A DNA stretch of 64,000 nt from positions 124,001 to 188,000 of the forward strand of contig PKEB01000004.1 of the NCBI GenBank assembly GCA_002863125.1. The letters run 5' to 3'. The notes beneath the pieces are model-generated. The model had not been told where the DNA came from, made no database searches, and worked only from the letters and a program-made list of their open reading frames with translations. A program made the translations under genes and the position numbers. Source of the stretch: Flavobacteriales bacterium (GTDB lineage Bacteria; Bacteroidota; Bacteroidia; Flavobacteriales_D; Sanyastnellaceae). Below, piece after piece: positions 8,747 to 17,799 of this stretch. How positions within the stretch are numbered: the first letter of the stretch is position 1; each line of letters begins with the position of its first letter.

Positions 8747-9694
8747 TTGCGAGGCACAATTCCACGTATTTTCGTGCGTTATAGACTCGTTCGTTCGAAA
8801 GCCTTAGAACCGTTGGAAAAAGCCCACTCCACCGCCACTGCATGGATCTGTCTCTTCGCTCTCTTTTTGGGTGCTTCGTCTGTGGTGCCTGCGTGGGGCC
8901 AACGAAAGTTTGAGCAATCCAAAGAAATTGGCATCGCACTGGGAACGGCCTACTACAAAGGCGATATCAATCCCAATGCGCACCTTGGAGGCCGCTTGAC
9001 GGTTGGGTATGGTGGATTTTACCGGCACAACTTCTCTACCCGACTGGGGTTGCGCATCAACTACTTCCAGGGACGCATAGAGGCGTGGGATGAGGACAGC
9101 CCCGATCCTTGGCAGCAGAACCGCAATCTCCATTTCCGCAACGACGTCGGAGAATTGAGCGCTTTGTTCGAAATCAACTACCTCGACCATCAAATTGGCA
9201 ACCCAAGCCACCGCCTCACCGCATTTTTGTACGCGGGATTGGGTGTATACACGCACATGCCTGAAGCCGAATTGGACGGCCGCTGGACCCCGCTGCAACC
9301 GCTTGGAACGGAAGGCCAAGGAACCACATGGGGCGAAGCGAACAGCGTAGATGCCTATGGAACCACGGGGATTTCCATGCCGATCGGTTTCGGTTTCAAA
9401 TCGAACATCGGGCCGTTCACCACGCTGAACATTGACTGGGGTGTTCGCAAAACATGGACGGACTACCTCGATGATGTGAGCGGGATTTACGCCGACCGCG
9501 CGGTGCTGTTGCAAGAGCGCGGGGAGGTAACAGCCGCCTTGGCCGATCGCTCGCTGCAGCCAGAAGGGGGCGTCAACAACCAGGGAGGGTTGCAGCGTGG
9601 GGACCCATCCCGCACGGACATGTACGCGTACATCACAGCTTCGTTGAGCTTCCGAATCAGCAAAAAACCCACCACGTGTTGGTCTGAGATATGA
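8747..9694 (+). CDS. DUF6089-family outer membrane beta-barrel protein
   Basis: A Bacteroidota-specific protein with a hydrophobic signal segment ending in PAWGQ, then alternating beta strands. It contains the family hallmark of a strand leading to Y-x-G-D-I-N-P and an L-G-L-R-I strand. The position between nadK and uppS is typical for DUF6089 genes. The start is uncertain: TTG at 8747 gives the longest form, GTG at 8774 keeps the basic pre-hydrophobic region, and TTG at 8813 gives a short signal peptide. A TATTTTCG sequence at 8767-8774 could be an internal promoter, which would favour 8813. Its molecular function is unknown; it is probably an envelope component since bamA and ompH follow. 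Confidence 0.85.
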   Translation: MRGTIPRIFVRYRLVRSKALEPLEKAHSTATAWICLFALFLGASSVVPAWGQRKFEQSKEIGIALGTAYYKGDINPNAHLGGRLTVGYGGFYRHNFSTRLGLRINYFQGRIEAWDEDSPDPWQQNRNLHFRNDVGELSALFEINYLDHQIGNPSHRLTAFLYAGLGVYTHMPEAELDGRWTPLQPLGTEGQGTTWGEANSVDAYGTTGISMPIGFGFKSNIGPFTTLNIDWGVRKTWTDYLDDVSGIYADRAVLLQERGEVTAALADRSLQPEGGVNNQGGLQRGDPSRTDMYAYITASLSFRISKKPTTCWSEI

Positions 9695-10464
9695 AGGCGG
9701 TGCAGAACGAACAATCGGAACGATGTGCTGCGTGGGGGTTGGATCCTCACCGCATTCCCAAGCACGTGGCCATCATCATGGATGGGAACGGACGTTGGGC
9801 GAAGGAGCGCGGAGAATCTCGGGTGTTTGGGCACATGAACGGCATCGATTCCGTCCGCGCCTCCGTTGAAGCGGCTTTGGAACTCGGGGTAAAGCACTTG
9901 ACGTTGTACGCGTTCAGCACCGAGAACTGGAGCCGGCCCGTGGAAGAGGTGAATGCCCTCATGGACCTGTTGGTGGAGACGTTGGTCAAAGAAGTCGAGT
10001 CACTTGCGGACAAGGGCGTACGCTTGCGAACCATCGGCGACACCGGCGCCCTTCCGGCTTCCTGCCAAGCACAGCTTAAGCTGGCGGCGGAACAAACTGC
10101 TCATCAGCAAAACCTCGAATTAATCCTGGCCCTCAGCTACAGTTCAAAATGGGAAATGGTCGAGGCAGTCAAGACTTTGATGACCAGCGGAATCCAACCG
10201 GAAGAGGTCGATGCTCAAGTCATTTCCGACCATTTGACCACTCGGGATTTACCCGATCCGGAGTTGATGATTCGAACGAGCGGCGAACACCGCATTTCGA
10301 ATTTCCTTCTGTGGCAAATGGCTTACACGGAGTTTTATTTTTCGCCGGTACTCTGGCCGGACTTTGGCAAGGAAGAGTTCGTGGGCGCTATCCACGATTT
10401 CCAAAACAGGAAACGTCGATTTGGTGGCCTGTTGGATACCAACCACAACGTTGAATCGAAATGA
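9691..10464 (+). CDS. uppS: Isoprenyl transferase (undecaprenyl diphosphate synthase type)
   Basis: A 257-residue cis-prenyltransferase that builds the lipid carrier for peptidoglycan and O-antigen. The catalytic Asp31 sits in IIMDGNGRWAKERG; YAFSTENWSRP near residue 73 and the C-terminal IRTSGE...LLWQMAYTEFYF block complete the family signature. It overlaps both neighbours in ATGA junctions (9691-9694 and 10461-10464), so translation is coupled to DUF6089 upstream and bamA downstream. Confidence 0.96.
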   Translation: MKAVQNEQSERCAAWGLDPHRIPKHVAIIMDGNGRWAKERGESRVFGHMNGIDSVRASVEAALELGVKHLTLYAFSTENWSRPVEEVNALMDLLVETLVKEVESLADKGVRLRTIGDTGALPASCQAQLKLAAEQTAHQQNLELILALSYSSKWEMVEAVKTLMTSGIQPEEVDAQVISDHLTTRDLPDPELMIRTSGEHRISNFLLWQMAYTEFYFSPVLWPDFGKEEFVGAIHDFQNRKRRFGGLLDTNHNVESK

Positions 10465-13046
10465 AGAAGACCGGAGAAGCAGCAATTAGAGCCCTGATAC
10501 TTGGCTACACCCTGCTTGTGGTGTCTGCGGCGCAGGTGGCGTTGGCTCAAGTGCCGAATGCTGCGGATTACGACAAGAAATACACCCTTGCTGGATTGAC
10601 AGTATTAGGGGCGGATTACACTGATGCTCAAGCGGTCAAGCTGTTCAGCGCGTTGCAAATTGGGCAGGAGTTGACCATCCCTGGAGAGGAGATCACCCGG
10701 GCCATTCGCAACCTCTGGGCCCAAAATCTCTTCGAAGACATTTCCGTCGATTTGGCCGAGGTTCGCGACAATGAGGCGTACCTGGTTATTCGGGTGGACG
10801 AACTGCCCCGACTGACGAGGTACACGTTTGAAGGGGTCAATCGGTCCGAGCAGGAAACCCTTCGGGGCAAAATCGACCTGCTCACTGGACGAGTGGTGAA
10901 CGAGAATGTCATGGTGACGGCGCGAAAGCGGTTGCGGGACCACTACCGCGATAAAGGCTTCTGGGATGCGGACATTTCCATCACCCAATCCGCTGATACA
11001 TCATTTGAAAACGGCGCCAAACTCAAGATCGCCATCGACAAGGGTGAAAAGATCAAGGTCGGCGAAATTGTTGTTGACGGCGTTGCGAACCTAGAGACCA
11101 AGCAGGTGCTTCGGGCTATGAAGGACTTGAAGGAAAAGAAATGGCACCGCATCTTCAAGTCAAGCAAATTCGTTGAGGCCAACCTCGACCAAGCGCGCAG
11201 CGAAATTATCGCACTCTACAACAAAGAAGGTTACCGTAACGCGCGGGTGTTAGGCGATTCCATTTACCGATTGCCCGAGGGCTTGGTGGGGATTAAAATC
11301 GAAATCAGCGAAGGCAACCAATTCCGGTTTGGGGAAATTTCTTTCACTGGCAACACCAAATACCGCAGCACGCAGCTTGATTCCATTATGGGCATCAACC
11401 GCGGAGACATCTATGACTTGGAACGCCTCGAAACCCGCGTCTTCATGGATCCGAAAGGGCTTGATTTGAGTTCGTTGTACCAAGACGACGGCTACCTCAC
11501 CTTCCAAGCGATGCCGATTGAGACGCGCATCGAAAATGACACCATCGACATCGAAATACGTATGATGGAGGGGAAGCAATTCCGCATTGGCAAGGTCATG
11601 GTACAGGGCAACACCAAGACCAATGACCACGTCATCTACCGCGAAATTCGGACCCGGCCTGGGGACTTGTTCAGCCGAACCGACATCATCCGAACGCAAC
11701 GTGAATTGGCCCAGCTGAATTACTTCAACCAAGAGGCTTTTGGCATCAACCCCATTCAGCACCCAGAGGATGGTACCGTTGACATTGAGTACACTGTGGA
11801 GGAAAAGCCATCTGATCAGATTGAATTATCCGGCGGATGGGGAGGTGGACGTGTGGTGGGAACCCTCGGGGTCAGCTTCACCAACTTCAGCGCGAGAAAC
11901 ATGTTCAAGAAAGGAGCATGGAAGCCCATTCCTACTGGAGACGGTCAACGCCTTTCTGTCCGAGCCCAATCGAACGGGGCCTTCTTCCAGAGCTACAACT
12001 TGAGCTTCATGGAGCCCTGGTTGGGCGGTAAGAAAGCCAACGCATTGAGCTTTTCAGCGTGGCGTTCAGTCCAGTCGAACGGCATACCCAAGCGCTACAG
12101 AGAAGATGTGTTTGATGCCAATGGTGACCTCCAACACCAAGAAGGCGATTTGAACGAAGCACGTCAATCCCTTGAAATCACGGGGGTACAGGTCGGCTTT
12201 GGACAGCGCTGGAAGAAGCCGGATGACTGGTTCACCATGAACGTCGCGCTCAGCTACCAGCATTTCAATCTTGATAACTACGGGGTGTTTTTCAGTTTTT
12301 CCGATGGCGTAGCGAACAACCTCGCTGTCAACTTTGCGCTGGCGCGAAACTCCATTTCGGATCCGATCTACCCGGTCTGGGGCTCGAATATTTCGCTTTC
12401 GATCAAGGCCACGCCACCGTATAGCATGTTCCGCCCGGATGGAACTTACTACGAAGGGATGAGCGACCAAGACCGCTTCCGATGGGTGGAATACCATAAG
12501 TGGAAAGTCAAGGCTGAGTGGTACACGCCGCTGACCCAGTCGGCTGGAGAGAACCCCCGAACCCTTGTGTTACGCACCCACGCTGGAGTGGGGCTCATTG
12601 GGCAATACAATCGAACGGTTGGCCTGTCGCCATTTGAGCGCTTCTACCTCGGTGGGGTCTTCTTAAGCGGCTTCGTTTTGGATGGAAGGGAAATCATCAA
12701 CCTTCGCGGGTTTGACGACTTGTCGCTCACCATGCCCAACCAAAACACCGGCGCACCAGTCATCGCCAAGTATGGAGCGGAATTGCGTTACCCATTGAGC
12801 ACAAATCCGAGCGCCACGATTTACACGTTGGCCTTCATTGACGCGGGCAAGACGTGGGCCGATGCGCGGGAATTCAATCCGTTCGAAGTGTACCGTTCAG
12901 CGGGTGTGGGCATGCGGATTTTCCTGCCCATGTTCGGACTCTTGGGCTTGGATTACGGATGGCGTTTGGACGATGTACCGACCCTCCCGAATATGTCGCG
13001 CGGACAGTTCCATTTCAGCATGGGCATGAACATGGGAGATTTGTAA
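10461..13046 (+). CDS. bamA: Outer membrane protein assembly factor BamA
   Basis: An 861-residue protein. A signal peptide ends near residue 30 (VALAQVP). A series of POTRA domains follows to about residue 450, recognisable by repeated GEIVVDG, ITFTGN-like and MVQGNTKT strands, and then a C-terminal 16-strand barrel of the Omp85 type. It inserts beta-barrel proteins into the outer membrane. The last barrel strand FHFSMGMNM is followed by GDL, so the aromatic C-terminal residue usual in BamA is missing from the very end. The gene is coupled to uppS and precedes two OmpH/Skp chaperone genes, matching its assembly role. Confidence 0.96.
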   Translation: MKKTGEAAIRALILGYTLLVVSAAQVALAQVPNAADYDKKYTLAGLTVLGADYTDAQAVKLFSALQIGQELTIPGEEITRAIRNLWAQNLFEDISVDLAEVRDNEAYLVIRVDELPRLTRYTFEGVNRSEQETLRGKIDLLTGRVVNENVMVTARKRLRDHYRDKGFWDADISITQSADTSFENGAKLKIAIDKGEKIKVGEIVVDGVANLETKQVLRAMKDLKEKKWHRIFKSSKFVEANLDQARSEIIALYNKEGYRNARVLGDSIYRLPEGLVGIKIEISEGNQFRFGEISFTGNTKYRSTQLDSIMGINRGDIYDLERLETRVFMDPKGLDLSSLYQDDGYLTFQAMPIETRIENDTIDIEIRMMEGKQFRIGKVMVQGNTKTNDHVIYREIRTRPGDLFSRTDIIRTQRELAQLNYFNQEAFGINPIQHPEDGTVDIEYTVEEKPSDQIELSGGWGGGRVVGTLGVSFTNFSARNMFKKGAWKPIPTGDGQRLSVRAQSNGAFFQSYNLSFMEPWLGGKKANALSFSAWRSVQSNGIPKRYREDVFDANGDLQHQEGDLNEARQSLEITGVQVGFGQRWKKPDDWFTMNVALSYQHFNLDNYGVFFSFSDGVANNLAVNFALARNSISDPIYPVWGSNISLSIKATPPYSMFRPDGTYYEGMSDQDRFRWVEYHKWKVKAEWYTPLTQSAGENPRTLVLRTHAGVGLIGQYNRTVGLSPFERFYLGGVFLSGFVLDGREIINLRGFDDLSLTMPNQNTGAPVIAKYGAELRYPLSTNPSATIYTLAFIDAGKTWADAREFNPFEVYRSAGVGMRIFLPMFGLLGLDYGWRLDDVPTLPNMSRGQFHFSMGMNMGDL

Positions 13047-13057
13047 TTGAAAATTAG

Positions 13058-13747
13058 ATGAAGATGAGAGGAATATCTTGGATAGTGTTGGGCCTGGCCT
13101 TGGTGGTGGGGCACCATGCGAATGCGCAGAAATTCGCATACATCGACACCGACTACGTTTTACTGCATTTGCCGGAGTACTCGGATGCCCAGGGACAATT
13201 GAACCAAATGGCCGTGGATTGGCAAGTGGAAATTGAGATGAAATTGGATGCGGTCGAGCGCTTGGAGATGGCCTACCGTGCGGAGCGGGTATTGTTGACG
13301 CAAGAAATGCGCGGCAAACGCGAGGAGGAAATTGACACCAAGCGACGCGAGGCGCGGGATCTGCAGAAAGCCAAATTCGGCGTGGAAGGCGAGCTTTTTC
13401 AAAAGCGCCAAGAGCTCATCCAACCCATTCAGGACATGGTGTTTGAAGAGTTGAAAGACATAGCCAGTGGCAGCGGCTACATGGTCATTTTTGACAAGAG
13501 CAACCAGAGCAACATGCTCTACACCAACCCCAAGTACGACATTTCAGATCGCCTCATCAAAGCCCTCGGATTCGTTCCGGGCGAGACCATTGAACCCGAA
13601 GCTGGCGAAGGGGAAGAGAACAAGTCCATTCAGGACCGGGCCAGAGATGCCGTGAACAAGGGCAAGGATGCAGCAACGGGCCGAATGCAAGGCGCTGCAG
13701 CGGGCGCGCGTGGCGGTGGAAATACCATCGGCCGCGGCAAAAATTGA
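13058..13747 (+). CDS. OmpH/Skp-family periplasmic chaperone (first copy)
   Basis: A 229-residue exported protein. The signal peptide ends at HANAQK, followed by the family start KFAYIDTDYVL and a long charged coiled coil (residues 45-120) that forms the Skp tentacles. The C-terminal strand region reads YMVIFDKS. After about residue 180 there is an unusual hydrophilic, Gly/Ala/Lys-rich tail that the second copy lacks. Skp proteins hold unfolded outer-membrane proteins for delivery to BamA, encoded 11 bases upstream. Confidence 0.92.
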   Translation: MKMRGISWIVLGLALVVGHHANAQKFAYIDTDYVLLHLPEYSDAQGQLNQMAVDWQVEIEMKLDAVERLEMAYRAERVLLTQEMRGKREEEIDTKRREARDLQKAKFGVEGELFQKRQELIQPIQDMVFEELKDIASGSGYMVIFDKSNQSNMLYTNPKYDISDRLIKALGFVPGETIEPEAGEGEENKSIQDRARDAVNKGKDAATGRMQGAAAGARGGGNTIGRGKN

Positions 13748-13759
13748 GGTGTTTAAACG

Positions 13760-13767
13760 TACCTTTA
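13760..13767 (+). promoter_or_regulatory. Possible internal promoter before second ompH
   Basis: TACCTTTA lies 32 bases before the ATG at 13800 in the only AT-rich gap of the operon (13748-13799). It differs from TAnnTTTG in the last base. Moderate to weak evidence. Confidence 0.3.
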
Positions 13768-13799
13768 CACGAATTAAAACGATCACAACTTAAGATCAC

Positions 13800-14297
13800 A
13801 TGATGAAGCAGATTTCATTGGCCGTCGTTTTGATGGCAGCATGCACACTGACCAGTTTCGCTCAAAAATTTGGGCACATCGATACACAGGATGTTTTGTT
13901 GAACCTTCCAGAGCGAAGCGAGGCGCAAGCGACCATCGAGGCGCGTGCTGCAGAGTACGAGACCGAGTTGGCCCGCATGCAGCAGGAATTTCAGACGAAA
14001 TACGCCGAATACCAGAGCAAGGGCTCTACGTGGCCAGCCGCCATTCTCGAGCAAAAGGAACGGGAACTGCAGGCGCTGGATCAGGGCATGCAGGAATTCG
14101 GATCAACCGTTCAGAACGAGTTGGTTTCACTCGAGCAGGAATTGTTAATGCCCATGGTGGAGCGCGTGCAAGAGGCCATCAATCAAGTGGGTGCCGAAAA
14201 CGGATTCACCTACATCTTCGACACGAGCTCAGGCGCCACGGTCTACACCGGTGGTGAGGACGTGGGGGCCCTGGTTCGGGCCAAGCTGGGCATGTAA
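13800..14297 (+). CDS. OmpH/Skp-family periplasmic chaperone (second copy)
   Basis: A 165-residue protein with a signal peptide ending at TSFAQK and the start KFGHIDTQDVLLNLPE, closely parallel to the first copy. A coiled coil covers about residues 45-110 and a YIFDTSSG strand lies near the end. It has the compact length normal for Skp. Tandem ompH genes behind bamA are standard in Bacteroidota. A 52-base AT-rich gap before it may hold its own promoter. Confidence 0.93.
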   Translation: MMKQISLAVVLMAACTLTSFAQKFGHIDTQDVLLNLPERSEAQATIEARAAEYETELARMQQEFQTKYAEYQSKGSTWPAAILEQKERELQALDQGMQEFGSTVQNELVSLEQELLMPMVERVQEAINQVGAENGFTYIFDTSSGATVYTGGEDVGALVRAKLGM

Positions 14298-14314
14298 AAC
14301 GCCTTGGCGCACGC

Positions 14315-15118
14315 ATGCGACCCATTGGGATTTTTGACTCGGGCATCGGAGGCCTGACCGTCGCACGGGCAGTGGCTGAAGCCTTGCCCGAACATCCCAT
14401 TTTCTACTTCGGTGATACCGCTCACCTGCCGTACGGGGAGAAGAGTCCTGCTCTCATCCGTCGTTATGCCACGCAAATCACCCGTGAGTTGGTGCGCTTG
14501 GGGTGTGGATCCATAGTCGTTGCGTGCAATTCTGCGTCGAGCAATGCGCTGGACGCCATTCGATCGGAGGCCGGCGAATCCATCCCTGTCATCGATGTCG
14601 TGCACCCGGTGGTCGATGCCGTAGCGGCCCGATTCTCTGGGGGTCAAATTGGCGTCATCGGCACACGGGCCACCATTGATTCCCACTGGTACCAGCGGCT
14701 CCTCGAGGCCCGAGGATTTGATGTGGTGACCAAACCGACGCCCCTGCTGGCTTCTGCGATTGAAGAAGGCTTCCATGGAGGCGAGGTGAGCGATGCCCTC
14801 ATAGCCGCCTACCTCGAGTCGGGGGAGTTCAACGATGTTCATGCCTTGATTTTGGGCTGCACCCATTATCCGCTCGTCGCTAATCAAATTGCCGCGGCGT
14901 TGCCCGATACAGTCGCGTTGGTGGACAGCGCCGAAGCGGCTGCCCAAGCGCTCAAACGTGCGCTGGATTCGCTTGCGGACAAACAAGCGGCCAAGGGCGG
15001 ACGAGGAGATCGCTTCATGGTTTCCGATTTAACGGAATCTTTTTCGCTGGGTGCGCAGCGGTTTTTCGGAAAGCCTGTAGACCTCGTCGAGCACAAGTTG
15101 CCGTCCGCTACCGGTTGA
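14315..15118 (+). CDS. murI: Glutamate racemase
   Basis: A 267-residue enzyme making D-glutamate for peptidoglycan. Motifs in order: DSGIGGLTVA near residue 7, GDTAHLPYGEKS near 35, the first catalytic cysteine in VACNSASS near 70, and the second in LGCTHYPL near 180. It is last in the operon. Its 3' end overlaps the convergent carbonic anhydrase gene by 11 bases. Confidence 0.96.
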   Translation: MRPIGIFDSGIGGLTVARAVAEALPEHPIFYFGDTAHLPYGEKSPALIRRYATQITRELVRLGCGSIVVACNSASSNALDAIRSEAGESIPVIDVVHPVVDAVAARFSGGQIGVIGTRATIDSHWYQRLLEARGFDVVTKPTPLLASAIEEGFHGGEVSDALIAAYLESGEFNDVHALILGCTHYPLVANQIAAALPDTVALVDSAEAAAQALKRALDSLADKQAAKGGRGDRFMVSDLTESFSLGAQRFFGKPVDLVEHKLPSATG

Positions 15119-15632
15119 ACCAGCCGGCGTATTCGACGTAGCGATCGGCGGTGGCGGCAAGGTGCTCCTGAAGCTCAGGGCGGACCTCCCCTCGTTGCTT
15201 TGCTGGCACGCCGGCCCACAGCGTTCGTGGCGGCACGACCGTTCCTTCAAGCACGACGGCTCCGGCTGCAATGACCGCGTGCGCGCCGATGACCGCACCA
15301 TCCAATACGACCGCATTCATGCCGATCAATGCACCGGCTTGCACGTGGGCGCCGTGGACCGTTGCGTTGTGGCCGATGCTGGCCCCTTCATCGATCTTGG
15401 TTTCGCTCTTGTTGAACGTGCCGTGGATTACGGCACCATCTTGGATGTTCACCCGCGGCCCGATGGTGATGGGTGCGACATCCCCACGGATGACGCAATT
15501 GAACCAGCACGATGCGTTCTCCCCGATATAGACTTCCCCGACCACGGTGGCATTCGGCGCAAGCCAGCAGGTCGGGTGGATGGACGGGGTAAGGTCACGG
15601 CATGGGAGGATGATGGGCTGATTCGGGTTCAT
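15108..15632 (-). CDS. Gamma-class carbonic anhydrase-like hexapeptide protein
   Basis: A 174-residue left-handed beta-helix protein of the YrdA/PaaY/gamma-carbonic anhydrase family. Hexapeptide repeats run through most of the chain. Likely zinc ligands are the histidines in AVIHGT, SIGHNATVHG. The ATG at 15632 overlaps the yifB stop as ATGA (15629-15632), so it is coupled to yifB. Many family members bind zinc or iron, but catalytic carbonic anhydrase activity is not certain from sequence. Confidence 0.88.
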   Translation of the reverse strand: MNPNQPIILPCRDLTPSIHPTCWLAPNATVVGEVYIGENASCWFNCVIRGDVAPITIGPRVNIQDGAVIHGTFNKSETKIDEGASIGHNATVHGAHVQAGALIGMNAVVLDGAVIGAHAVIAAGAVVLEGTVVPPRTLWAGVPAKQRGEVRPELQEHLAATADRYVEYAGWFNR

Positions 15633-17143
15633 GGTATTTCGGCTTTTTCCCACCAACGGGGTCGGTCAAAGATGCGCAATTGACTCGCAAATGCCGCATC
15701 CACTTCCCCAATTTCAAGGGTGTTTGTTCGTGTGTTTTGCTCCAAAGCAGCATGCAGGCGCGCTACGGCTTTCAGGTGCCCAATGCCACGCGCCGAAGTG
15801 CTGAAGGCGTTGGCGTGCTGCTGGAAGACGGCCTCGGCTGCAGGGGAGGTGTGAACGGCTGAATGCGCAATGAGCCACTTCCGGGTGGCGGCAACCTGCT
15901 TACGCACGGCGTGGAGCGGTGGGGCCGGTTGCGCAGCCGATGCTCCGGCGTTCATCGTTTCTACATGCAGGGCAAACCGTTCTGCGATGGGTCCGGAAAG
16001 GCGCTTCAAGTAGCGCTGGACATGCCCTGCGGTGCAGGTGCAATGCCGCGGCCCCTCGTTGAAGCGTCCACACGGACAGGGGTTGGACGTTGCAACAACC
16101 CAGCCCGATGGGGATTCAATTCGACTCAGGCGGGCCCGCGAAAGGAGGAATCCTTTGCCTTCCAGAGGCCCGCGAAGCGCTTCAATGCAATCCCTTGAAA
16201 ATTCGCACAGTTCATCAAGGCAGAGCAATCCGCGATGTGCCAAGCTCAATTCTCCAGGCGTCCAAGTTCCGTTCGGGTCAATGGTCCCCAGCAGCCCCGC
16301 TGCGGTGCACTGGTGGTGGGGGGCCCGCAGGGGTGGCTGTTCGGTCGCCGACAATGGGATTCCCTTGGCCCGGTAAATGCATTCGACCTCGTCGAATTGG
16401 TGGGCTGTCAACGGGGGTAAGAGTTCGTGCAGGGCACGTGCCATGTGGGATTTTCCTGTTCCTGCTGATCCAATGATGAGCAGCGGCAATTGACCGGCAG
16501 CAGCAATGGTTAGGGCTTTCACCTGAAGGGGAGTCAGGCGCAGGCTATTCCAGCTTTGCCCGTCCATTGGGTTCCAACGCTCGCGATGACCCCATGCCTG
16601 TTTCTGTGCGATGACAGGGAGGACTTGGCGGCCTTGCAAGTGCGCCACGGCTTGCTCGAGGTGATTGGTTCGCAACGCTTTGCCCGGTGGTCCCCAGGAA
16701 GCGAGTATTTGGCTCCATCCGTCCGGGAGCAAAAGGGCGTCCACGGAGAGGGGGGCGGGGGTGCTCCGCGGGGGTTCGTCGCGCTTGCTTGCGGGCGGTT
16801 GGAGGTGCCCGTCTAACCCCATTTCACCGGCGGAGAATAAGTGGGGCAACGCTTCAGCCGGGACAACCCCTGCGTGCCCCAACAGCGCCAACGCAATGGG
16901 CAAATCCAGTGCCGTGAGTTCTTTGAGTTGATCGGTGGGTCGGATGTGCAACGTGAACGCTCCCGCGACGCGGGGCAGGCCGCAGCATTCGAATGCGGCA
17001 TAAATGCGGGACAGGGCGCTCCGACCGGCGGTCCATGGAATGCCGCTGACGTGAAATCGCGCACCCCGTGTTCGGTGCAGCTGCACATGCGCCACCCGGG
17101 CGTTGGGCACGGTTGCTCCGTACCCGAGGGTCGTAACCAGCAT
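15629..17143 (-). CDS. YifB/ComM-family Mg-chelatase-like AAA ATPase
   Basis: A 504-residue protein. The N-terminal third is the Lon-protease-like ChlI domain (LPIALALLGHAG near residue 85; active-site residues of true proteases are not expected). Then the AAA+ core follows, with Walker A GSAGTGKS near residue 225 and Walker B LLCLDEL near 310, and the Mg-chelatase-like C-terminus. ComM, the best-studied relative, is a hexameric helicase that promotes branch migration during natural transformation. It lies 10 bases downstream of gmhA. The domain order and length are complete. Confidence 0.92.
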   Translation of the reverse strand: MLVTTLGYGATVPNARVAHVQLHRTRGARFHVSGIPWTAGRSALSRIYAAFECCGLPRVAGAFTLHIRPTDQLKELTALDLPIALALLGHAGVVPAEALPHLFSAGEMGLDGHLQPPASKRDEPPRSTPAPLSVDALLLPDGWSQILASWGPPGKALRTNHLEQAVAHLQGRQVLPVIAQKQAWGHRERWNPMDGQSWNSLRLTPLQVKALTIAAAGQLPLLIIGSAGTGKSHMARALHELLPPLTAHQFDEVECIYRAKGIPLSATEQPPLRAPHHQCTAAGLLGTIDPNGTWTPGELSLAHRGLLCLDELCEFSRDCIEALRGPLEGKGFLLSRARLSRIESPSGWVVATSNPCPCGRFNEGPRHCTCTAGHVQRYLKRLSGPIAERFALHVETMNAGASAAQPAPPLHAVRKQVAATRKWLIAHSAVHTSPAAEAVFQQHANAFSTSARGIGHLKAVARLHAALEQNTRTNTLEIGEVDAAFASQLRIFDRPRWWEKAEIP

Positions 17144-17153
17144 GGAAGGTGGT

Positions 17154-17729
17154 TTACTGGGCGCGTTCGATCAGGTCAATCCAGGCGTGGATGACTTTGA
17201 TGTGGACCTCTTGAACCCGATCAGCATAGCCGTCCCACGGTACATCGACCGCAGCATCGCACAGCGCTTTCAAGGCTCCGCCTCCGCGTCCGGTCAGTCC
17301 GATGACGGTCATTCCTTTTGCCTTTGCGGCTTTGGCTGCTTCGAGTACGTTGGCACTGTTGCCACTCGTGGAAATGGCGAGCAGGCAATCTCCGGATTGG
17401 CCAAGTGCTTGCACGAATCGGGCGAAGACCTGGTCAAATCCGTAGTCGTTTCCGACGCACGTGATGTGGCTTGGGTCGCTGCATGAAATGGCCGGTAATC
17501 CCGGGCGTTCGCCTCGGTAGCGGCCGCTCAGTTCTTCTGCGAAGTGCATGGCATCGCTCATGCTCCCTCCATTTCCACATGAAATGATTTTCCCCCCTTG
17601 GGCAATGGCTTGGCACATGGCAATGCCCGCCGCTTCAACCGCATCCATGAATGCAGCGTCGTTCCGAACCGTATCCAGTAGCCGGGCTGCTTCGGAAAAG
17701 TGTTCGTCGAGTCGGTTGCGTTGATTCAT
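17154..17729 (-). CDS. gmhA: Phosphoheptose isomerase-like SIS-domain protein
   Basis: A 191-residue SIS-domain protein. CGNGGSMSDAMHFAEELSGRY near residue 50 and LAISTSGNSANV near 115 match GmhA, which converts sedoheptulose 7-phosphate to heptose 7-phosphate for LPS core or S-layer sugars. No other heptose gene lies nearby, so the substrate assignment rests on these motifs. CACCTTGC four bases before the ATG is a one-mismatch version of the leaderless-type element. Confidence 0.88.
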   Translation of the reverse strand: MNQRNRLDEHFSEAARLLDTVRNDAAFMDAVEAAGIAMCQAIAQGGKIISCGNGGSMSDAMHFAEELSGRYRGERPGLPAISCSDPSHITCVGNDYGFDQVFARFVQALGQSGDCLLAISTSGNSANVLEAAKAAKAKGMTVIGLTGRGGGALKALCDAAVDVPWDGYADRVQEVHIKVIHAWIDLIERAQ

Positions 17730-17799
17730 GGGTGCAAGGTGGAGCGCAAGGTTGGACGTTCGCCGTTCAATTTATGCAAGGGGCCGCAGACTTCACGGG

